DNA of 64,000 nt from Clostridiales bacterium (GTDB lineage: Bacteria; Bacillota; Clostridia; Oscillospirales; Oscillospiraceae): positions 1 through 64,000 of the forward strand of contig DXYV01000007.1 in NCBI GenBank assembly GCA_019415645.1, written 5' to 3'. The notes under the pieces are model-generated. The model was not told where the DNA came from. It saw nothing but the letters and a program-made list of their open reading frames with translations, and made no database searches. This document shows positions 58,839 to 64,000 of this stretch, in pieces; position 1 is the stretch's first letter, and the number at the start of each line of letters is the position of its first letter. The translations under genes and the position numbers were made by a program.

Positions 58839-59402
58839 TCAATCCTTCTCAGGATCAAGCCCGGCGGCCGCCATAATTTTGGCGGTCTCAGTGTCGTACT
58901 TACCAGAGGGAGGATTCTTCCCCGTGCCGCCGGCATAGGGGGGCGGTGTGCCTTCATCCTCAAACAGATAGGCGCTTTCCTTCTTCAGATTCTCAAGAGC
59001 GGCCTTGAGGTCTGCATCCTGATTTTTGGACGCTTTGAGAGTATCCAAATCCAGAAGGGCCGAGATCGCTTTCGCCGATCTGCCGTGCGCGGCAGTGATG
59101 GCGTCTTTGACCTTCCCCTCAAAGGCCATAGTATCCAGCTTTGCCTGCCACTCCTTATCCTTGTCGGTAAGCTGGCCCTGGAGTTTGGTGATCTCCCCTT
59201 GGAGTTGGGCCACATCGACGCCCTCGAACTTCTTCAGGCCATCCTTGGCAGTCTGTAGCTGCTCTTTGATGCTTTCGTAGTCCGCGAAGGGCTTCTTGGC
59301 CGCTTCGATATCCCTGCCGTTCTCGCCCATGATCGCGTCGATCACTTCTTTGGAGAGCGGCTGGTCTCCGACTTTCAGATTCTCAAGGAATTCTCGCTTC
59401 AT
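58839..59402 (-). CDS. phage scaffolding protein (GP20 family)
   Basis: A 187-residue protein, helical and highly charged (YESIKEQLQTAKDGLKKFEG, LQGEITKLQGQLTDKDKEW), matching phage minor structural protein GP20, a scaffold. It begins MKREFLENLKVGDQPLSKEV, as family members do. Not expected in finished virions. Confidence 0.9.
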   Translation of the reverse strand: MKREFLENLKVGDQPLSKEVIDAIMGENGRDIEAAKKPFADYESIKEQLQTAKDGLKKFEGVDVAQLQGEITKLQGQLTDKDKEWQAKLDTMAFEGKVKDAITAAHGRSAKAISALLDLDTLKASKNQDADLKAALENLKKESAYLFEDEGTPPPYAGGTGKNPPSGKYDTETAKIMAAAGLDPEKD

Positions 59403-59520
59403 CTGTTTCTCCTCTCTCCGCTACGCTTTTTTGTACGGGGGTCGCGCCCCCTGGCGGCCGCCCTGCATTACGCCCGGGCGCGGCGAATTAACTTGAAAAC
59501 AGGAACAACCTGAAATCAAC

Positions 59521-59557
59521 AAAAAAGGGAGCCGACAGGATCTCTCCTATCAGCTCC
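59521..59557 (-). terminator. internal phage terminator before the scaffold gene
   Basis: On the minus strand GGAGCTGATAGGA pairs with TCCTGTCGGCTCC (two G-U pairs) around GAGA, then CTTTTTT. It splits the late region between the small gene at 59592 and the scaffold-capsid genes; the 189-bp gap has no other gene. Confidence 0.85.
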
Positions 59558-59591
59558 ACTCAGCTCTTCCCGCTCACCACTTAGAGCGAGG

Positions 59592-59723
59592 TCATGATTT
59601 GATTTTTACAGGCTCCCGACGGATGCGGATGACTTTTACTCCCCCGCCCGGCATGGGGATCAACTCCACGCGGTCGTCTTTTGCCAGGATGCTCTCGATA
59701 GCTTTGATCACCTGTTCCGTCAT
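59592..59723 (-). CDS. small phage protein
   Basis: A 43-residue product (MTEQVIKAIESILAKDDRVE...) with a helix followed by a beta-hairpin-like VELIPMPGGGVKVIRIRRE. GGGAGG lies five bases before the ATG at 59723. Too short for the usual cutoffs but in the phage operon with good spacing. Function unknown. Confidence 0.7.
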   Translation of the reverse strand: MTEQVIKAIESILAKDDRVELIPMPGGGVKVIRIRREPVKIKS

Positions 59724-59744
59724 ATGGCCTCCCACCGTCTATCC

Positions 59745-59957
59745 TCAGTCTACGAATTCGATTTTCTCAATATCACTGATGCGCAGAGTCGTACCGCCGA
59801 CATCCAGCAGCGGCTCGGCCATACCAAACTCTTCTTCACTGACTGTAGCGCCATAAGCCCAGCATGGACCAATAAAAACCGCTCCGTCAGTGCACTCGAC
59901 GCGAACTGGCCGGCGGGAGTCCATATAATCGAAAAGTTCTTTTTCAGTGTAACTCAT
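59745..59957 (-). CDS. small phage protein, beta-rich
   Basis: A 70-residue protein (VRVECTDGAVFIGPCWAYGA, TTLRISDIEKIEFVD) with the alternating pattern of an Sm-like or SH3-type barrel. Overlaps the head morphogenesis gene by four bases. Function unknown. Confidence 0.7.
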   Translation of the reverse strand: MSYTEKELFDYMDSRRPVRVECTDGAVFIGPCWAYGATVSEEEFGMAEPLLDVGGTTLRISDIEKIEFVD

Positions 59958-61579
59958 GACGCACCCTTCTTGCCTTTTCTGCTTGGATAGTCAGGGACGA
60001 TGTGAGTCCCGTCTTTCCGGTAATGTATCTTGAAAGTCGTAGTATAGGCCTCGTCGCCAGTGAGATCATTTACCACAATGCCAACCCGGTCAGGGCAGGT
60101 AGTGATCCATTCCTGCTTCAGCCAGGTCCCATCCTTCCGACGGGCCAGGATCCCGGTGCCTCGGTATCGGTCCACCAGGGCCTGAGCTTCCTCCAGCGTT
60201 ATGGTCAGTCGGCTTGGCCCATATCTGCCGGCGGCAGCCAGCTTTTCAGCATACTGCTCATACTCAAGAGTCCCATAAACATGCTTGCGGAACTGGCCGG
60301 GAACAATATCAGTGACAGTGTCCTCTGACTGGATCTGCCGGCGGATAGGTTGATCCCGGAGCCAGGCGTCCAGGTTGCCGGCCACACTACCCGTATCATA
60401 CATCTCATTGGCGAGATTTTCAATACGCTTTGTGCCGTCTTCAGCCTGTTTCCATTCCTTCCAGTTGAAGCCAGACGCCTCCAGACGCTCATCCTCGGTC
60501 CTGAGCCCTACGCCCTTTGAAAAGCGATCATATTCCTGGCGGAGTCGAAGCAGGCGAGCGCGTTCGATGTCCGCGTCCTCCGGAGCGGCTAAAAGGACCT
60601 TGCGCTTCTGGCGCCGGATGGCCCTCTCGATTTTTCGCTGATGCTGTGTCGCTTCGTAGCCGGTGTAGTGCTGGCCATCGAAGTCTACGCCTTTCTCATT
60701 CTCTTGACGCAGCCTTTCCAATTCAGCATTGGTGTACTGGGGCTGGTCTACGCCCAGCACGATAGGGAAAGCGATGTGCCCGCAGTTCAGGGTGCTGATC
60801 CGGCGCCGGAGGCTGTTATTCAAGGCTTGATACTCGGCGTCAGAATATTGCTTTCCTTGGAACGGCTCATGGTCGGGGGCACTGTTGGCGTGTGCGGAGA
60901 TCTCCCACCCTGTGCATCCAAGCGACACATAGTTCTCGCTCTGGATCTGTTCTACCATCAAGCCCAAGCCGCCCATAATGTTTCTGCGCACTGCGGCCTC
61001 GATGGTAGTATGCACGCCGCTTTCATACGCTACGCTGACGCCGTGCCGGGCGATCCCGGCGCAGGCCTGGCGGATCGCGGTGTTGTAGTCCAATGCCCCA
61101 GAAAACACCTGCTGAAAGGCAAAGTCAGTACAGGCTTGATATGCCTGCGGCAAGGCCTGATACTGGCCATACGGGTCCATCATCTGGATAGCACGGGTTT
61201 GGGTGATATTTTTCAATTCCTGGTCTGCAAGTTCGACGGCGGCTTCGATAATCTGCTGTATGGGAAGATTATCCTCAAAGGGCACTTGATGTCCGCGCCG
61301 CTTGGCAAGCGTCAAGTCGTATCCATATTTTCCCGCGGTCCGAAGAAGTTTTCGGGCATTCTGCCTGGACACGCCCAGGAGTTCAGCCAGTTCCTTTTCA
61401 AGATCTCGACGCCCTTTACCAAGCCATTCTGCACGCCAAGCGTCATAAGCCGCTGTGCTGGTCAAATTTCCGGCATCCTGGATCCTACGAGCGATGTCCC
61501 GAAGCAGGAAGTCATGGATAGGATCCATCAGCCGGCCGGCGGCGATCCGGAAGCCCTCAATCTGCTCCGGCGTCAGCAT
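59954..61579 (-). CDS. phage head morphogenesis protein with C-terminal Ntox50-like toxin domain
   Basis: A 541-residue protein. Residues 1-330 match Phage_min_cap2 (ETFT-like: LDYNTAIRQACAGIARHGVS, TTIEAAVRRNIMGGLG, HANSAPDHEPFQGKQYSDAE), a MuF-type capsid protein. The last 100 residues (RKDGTWLKQEWITTCPDRVG and TTTFKIHYRKDGTHIVPDYP) match the polymorphic toxin type 50 domain. It lies one base after the portal gene overlap, the standard place for MuF proteins. Confidence 0.85.
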   Translation of the reverse strand: MLTPEQIEGFRIAAGRLMDPIHDFLLRDIARRIQDAGNLTSTAAYDAWRAEWLGKGRRDLEKELAELLGVSRQNARKLLRTAGKYGYDLTLAKRRGHQVPFEDNLPIQQIIEAAVELADQELKNITQTRAIQMMDPYGQYQALPQAYQACTDFAFQQVFSGALDYNTAIRQACAGIARHGVSVAYESGVHTTIEAAVRRNIMGGLGLMVEQIQSENYVSLGCTGWEISAHANSAPDHEPFQGKQYSDAEYQALNNSLRRRISTLNCGHIAFPIVLGVDQPQYTNAELERLRQENEKGVDFDGQHYTGYEATQHQRKIERAIRRQKRKVLLAAPEDADIERARLLRLRQEYDRFSKGVGLRTEDERLEASGFNWKEWKQAEDGTKRIENLANEMYDTGSVAGNLDAWLRDQPIRRQIQSEDTVTDIVPGQFRKHVYGTLEYEQYAEKLAAAGRYGPSRLTITLEEAQALVDRYRGTGILARRKDGTWLKQEWITTCPDRVGIVVNDLTGDEAYTTTFKIHYRKDGTHIVPDYPSRKGKKGAS

Positions 61580-62967
61580 TACAGGCCGCCTTCCGCCGTC
61601 AGCTGATCTACATCAGGCATATACTTGTTCCGCACCTTCTCAAGATCAGCGGGGGTTTCTGTTGGCATATCAAAATACCACCCGACCGCGATTTCCGGTT
61701 TAAGCCAGCCACGGGTCGCCATATCCTTGTAGTCGAGCCAAGTCTGGTCTTCGTCATAGAGAACGCCGTTCCCCCAGCTGATCGCCACATCGCGCTCCGG
61801 ATCGATCTGAGGGCCGGAATAGACCTTGTAGATCCGCCCAAGGATACCACACACCCGGACGGCCTCTCGAACGGCGCTTTCCCACATCTGCTGGAAGTCG
61901 ATGATCGTCAGGTTATAGTCGCCGGCGCTGGAAGTCACTTCCGTGGCGGTGCGCTCGGCCGCCTCCACTTCAGAGAGCAATCCGCGCTTCAGCCCGATCA
62001 GACTTTCCACATTCCGAAGATACTCAGTCTTTCTGGCCAGGAAGGACTGCTCGCGCAGCGTGGGTGAAAAAATGGTGATCCCCACAGCATCGGGGTCGTC
62101 TTCGAGCCCAGTGAACAGGTCGTCCTTCAGCTGCTTGCGGCCGTCAGGACCGGTCTTCAGCATATCAGCTGACGCGATGATCCGGGATCTTGCGTTCTCG
62201 AACTCCTGGTTGATCTGGGCCTCGTTTCGGTTGATATTATGGATCAGGCCTGCCGCCGGCGCATACACGCTGACAGGGTCTGGACTTCCGTCTACCGTAT
62301 TCTCCTGCGGAGTGCGGAGCGGGATCAGGCCCAAAGATCCAATTGCCTCCGGATATGTCAGTTCAGGGACCAGAGAGGCATACTTCTCCAAGCTGGAAAG
62401 TGGGACTGGATACCCAAGTACCTGCTCTGTCTCCGAGCGATAAAGCCGGCTCTCAATGGTCAAGCGGCCTTTGACTACCCGGCGGCGCTCCAGCAAAGTG
62501 TAGTAGGCCCGGCCTTCAATGGTGCGCTCAGCCGTCCCCACATCGGTCACTATGTCCTGCTCGTCCCGGCCCAGAGTCGCATAGTTGCCGCGGGAGATCA
62601 CGGAAAAGGACAAGCCGCTCTCCCCGAAGATCGGCTTGAGGAAGCACTGCCCACCTATAAGGGCCTGCTGCATCGCCTTTCCCTTCACCTTGTCCAGCGC
62701 GGCAAGTATAGCGGCGACATACTCCGCGCCGCTCTTTGCCGGGACCGCATTATACTCAGAGAAGGTCGTTTTGGTCAGCTTCGACACAATGGCCACTGGG
62801 ATCCGCTGGCAAGGATCTTCCTCTTTGGTCGGGGCAGTCTGATAGTACAGCAAAGCCCAATCCTTGATGGCCTCCCGCATCGCCGGCGTCGTAATGTCTT
62901 TAACGCCGAATGCCTGTTCGAAATTATATACTTTCCCGCTCTCAAACAGGGCGGAGATAATGCTCAC
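61579..62967 (-). CDS. phage portal protein
   Basis: A 462-residue SPP1-Gp6-type portal protein. Typical parts include MSIISALFESGKVYNFEQAF, GGQCFLKPIF, SLEKYASLVPEL and the C-terminal MATRGWLKPEIAVGWYFDMP. The portal forms the DNA channel vertex where terminase docks. It overlaps the small coiled-coil gene by four bases and precedes the head morphogenesis gene. Confidence 0.9.
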   Translation of the reverse strand: MSIISALFESGKVYNFEQAFGVKDITTPAMREAIKDWALLYYQTAPTKEEDPCQRIPVAIVSKLTKTTFSEYNAVPAKSGAEYVAAILAALDKVKGKAMQQALIGGQCFLKPIFGESGLSFSVISRGNYATLGRDEQDIVTDVGTAERTIEGRAYYTLLERRRVVKGRLTIESRLYRSETEQVLGYPVPLSSLEKYASLVPELTYPEAIGSLGLIPLRTPQENTVDGSPDPVSVYAPAAGLIHNINRNEAQINQEFENARSRIIASADMLKTGPDGRKQLKDDLFTGLEDDPDAVGITIFSPTLREQSFLARKTEYLRNVESLIGLKRGLLSEVEAAERTATEVTSSAGDYNLTIIDFQQMWESAVREAVRVCGILGRIYKVYSGPQIDPERDVAISWGNGVLYDEDQTWLDYKDMATRGWLKPEIAVGWYFDMPTETPADLEKVRNKYMPDVDQLTAEGGL

Positions 62968-63173
62968 GATTTAGATACCTCCTTGCAGTTGATCACGATG
63001 CGCGGCGGCCGGCGTGTAGCATCCTGAAGGCCGTCGATGTAGGCCCTGAGGCGCTCGATCTCGCGCCGCTGTTCCTGGACCTTAGCACTGAGTTTTGCGT
63101 TGGCTTCCAGGAGGTCCTCTCGGCACCAAGCGGGGAGAAAGCGATCATACAGCCACCGTTTGAATTTCGACAT
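62964..63173 (-). CDS. small coiled-coil phage protein
   Basis: A 69-residue protein: KRWLYDRFLPAW at the start and a charged coiled coil (LLEANAKLSAKVQEQRREIE) in the middle. Located between terminase and portal genes; ATG at 63173 with GGAGAGGG upstream, and a longer frame to 63227 inside the terminase gene. Function unknown. Confidence 0.7.
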   Translation of the reverse strand: MSKFKRWLYDRFLPAWCREDLLEANAKLSAKVQEQRREIERLRAYIDGLQDATRRPPRIVINCKEVSKS

Positions 63174-63174
63174 A

Positions 63175-64000
63175 TTACTGCCCTCTCCTTTTCCAAATCC
63201 TGTTGGTGCCGTAGCGCACGGCGTCAATGTGATGGTTCGCGGCGTCTGGGTAGCCAGCTATGACTTCCCCGGTTTTGTCATCCCGCTCGTACTCGTATTC
63301 CGAGAACTCACGCGCCGTGTCTGGGCACCTGTCTGGATCTATGACGATCGCCCGCAGAGACTGGAGCCACTTCATAGAGTAGTTCACACTTCCGGGGCCC
63401 TTATCGGCTCCGCGGCAGGACAAGCCATAGCTTTTATAATCGCTGACAGACTTTTCTTCAGCACTGTCCGCGATGATCCGCTCCCCCTCAGGGATCCTGC
63501 TTTGGATCAATTTCGCCGTCTCAGCATTGCTGGTGCGCAGCCGCGTTAGTTCATCAAACAGATAGAGCGTCTTCCGTCCGGAATCATAGTGCATACGGTT
63601 CCAGGCCCAGGGATCCGGATACCAGCCCCAATCCACGCCATTGGTGACCCGGTCGAACTGTTTGATCTCGTCATCCTTGATCGCCCGAAGCACCAGGTTT
63701 TCAAACACTTGCGTGCCGCTCCCCACGACCTCGCCGCCGTACTCATGGCGGTATCCGGTAGGGTTTGTCTCCTTCAAGTGCTCGGCATCAGCCAGGAAGC
63801 GCGGGCCCAGCCAATCGGCCGGGGTGGTCAGGTAGGTGCTGTGGTGGACCATCTTTCCCGGCTTTTTCTCTAAGACATACCGATTTGCCCAGTTGCGGGC
63901 CATCGCCGGCGGGTTGAAGGATTTGAAGCACATGGAATAGGCGCCGCCGCGGAAGAGCGACTGCTCGACATTCCGGATCTGCTCCGGGCCATCAAACTGG
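63175..64000 (-). CDS. phage terminase large subunit (N-terminus outside window)
   Basis: The visible 274 residues are the C-terminal half of a DNA-packaging terminase. The nuclease domain has RVTNGVDWGWYPDPWAW with the first metal Asp, IIADSAEEKSVSDYKS with the second, and PDAANHHIDAVRYG with the third; this set defines the RNase-H-like nuclease. The ATPase domain lies beyond the window edge. First gene of the head module within the window. Confidence 0.93.
   Translation of the reverse strand, partial: QFDGPEQIRNVEQSLFRGGAYSMCFKSFNPPAMARNWANRYVLEKKPGKMVHHSTYLTTPADWLGPRFLADAEHLKETNPTGYRHEYGGEVVGSGTQVFENLVLRAIKDDEIKQFDRVTNGVDWGWYPDPWAWNRMHYDSGRKTLYLFDELTRLRTSNAETAKLIQSRIPEGERIIADSAEEKSVSDYKSYGLSCRGADKGPGSVNYSMKWLQSLRAIVIDPDRCPDTAREFSEYEYERDDKTGEVIAGYPDAANHHIDAVRYGTNRIWKRRGQ

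Larger units (their letters stand above)
45456..64000 (-). mobile_element. siphovirus-like prophage (right part outside window)
   Basis: From the tRNA-Thr junction to the window end, all genes are phage structural or lysis genes on the minus strand. Read in transcription order from the right edge they are: terminase, portal, head morphogenesis, scaffold, major capsid, connectors, tail terminator, tail tube, chaperones, tape measure, baseplate and fibres, holin, endolysin. Integrase and regulatory genes are expected beyond 64000. No disrupted gene is seen, so the part visible looks intact. Confidence 0.93.

Overview
The window looks like the chromosome of a gut-type, GC-rich Firmicute of the Clostridia, most likely an Oscillospiraceae relative of Flavonifractor, Lawsonibacter or Intestinimonas. 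The evidence is strong GGAGG ribosome-binding sites, TTGACA/TATAAT promoters with 17-bp spacers, an L10-type leader, a T-box-free compact genome style, and an aminoimidazole pathway with a split PurH. This is an inference from gene content, not from a search.

Layout. 1-2620: ribosomal stalk genes rplK (5' cut off), rplA, rplJ, rplL with an L10 leader and attenuator, closed by a strong terminator; rpoBC does not follow. 2647-7537: a small membrane protein, a PAP2 phosphatase and a DUF4330 protein on the minus strand, then a glycosyltransferase-CsaB fusion and a TuaH-like glycosyltransferase on the plus strand, suggesting secondary cell-wall polymer synthesis. 7640-16696: a purine operon (structured leader with attenuator, purE-C-F-M-N, a membrane microprotein with a decayed paralogue, a PurO-type IMP cyclohydrolase, a stand-alone AICAR transformylase, purD, a HAD phosphatase). 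17029-22557: orphan fumarase beta-like subunit with a DivIVA-like partner, then a MarR regulator and a heterodimeric ABC exporter. 22902-27745: YibE/F membrane protein, alkaline phosphatase lipoprotein, acetyltransferase, alpha/beta-hydrolase-like protein. 27872-38348 (mostly minus): pgsA, rimO, a small XRE switch, recX, recA, prmC, DUF1385, and a lipoprotein / response regulator / histidine kinase operon. 38527: tRNA-Arg. 38954-45351 (minus): an Opp/Nik-type ABC transporter and a methyltransferase behind a cobalamin riboswitch, so probably a cobalt- or corrinoid-related uptake operon. 45456-64000 (minus): the lysis, tail and head modules of a siphovirus-like prophage inserted in the 3' half of a tRNA-Thr gene and running off the right edge at the terminase.

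The most unusual structure is non-coding. Two convergent intergenic regions (16711-17030 and 22576-22875) carry the same layout of conserved words and variable hairpins between duplicated terminator hairpins. A 222/223-bp unit containing the last 20 codons of the response regulator gene plus a palindrome-rich block is repeated twice beyond the real gene end (35821-36341), and the ghost tails differ from the real one only by synonymous changes. Both look like undescribed repeat families and are the main candidates for follow-up, with the B12-controlled transporter-methyltransferase operon third.
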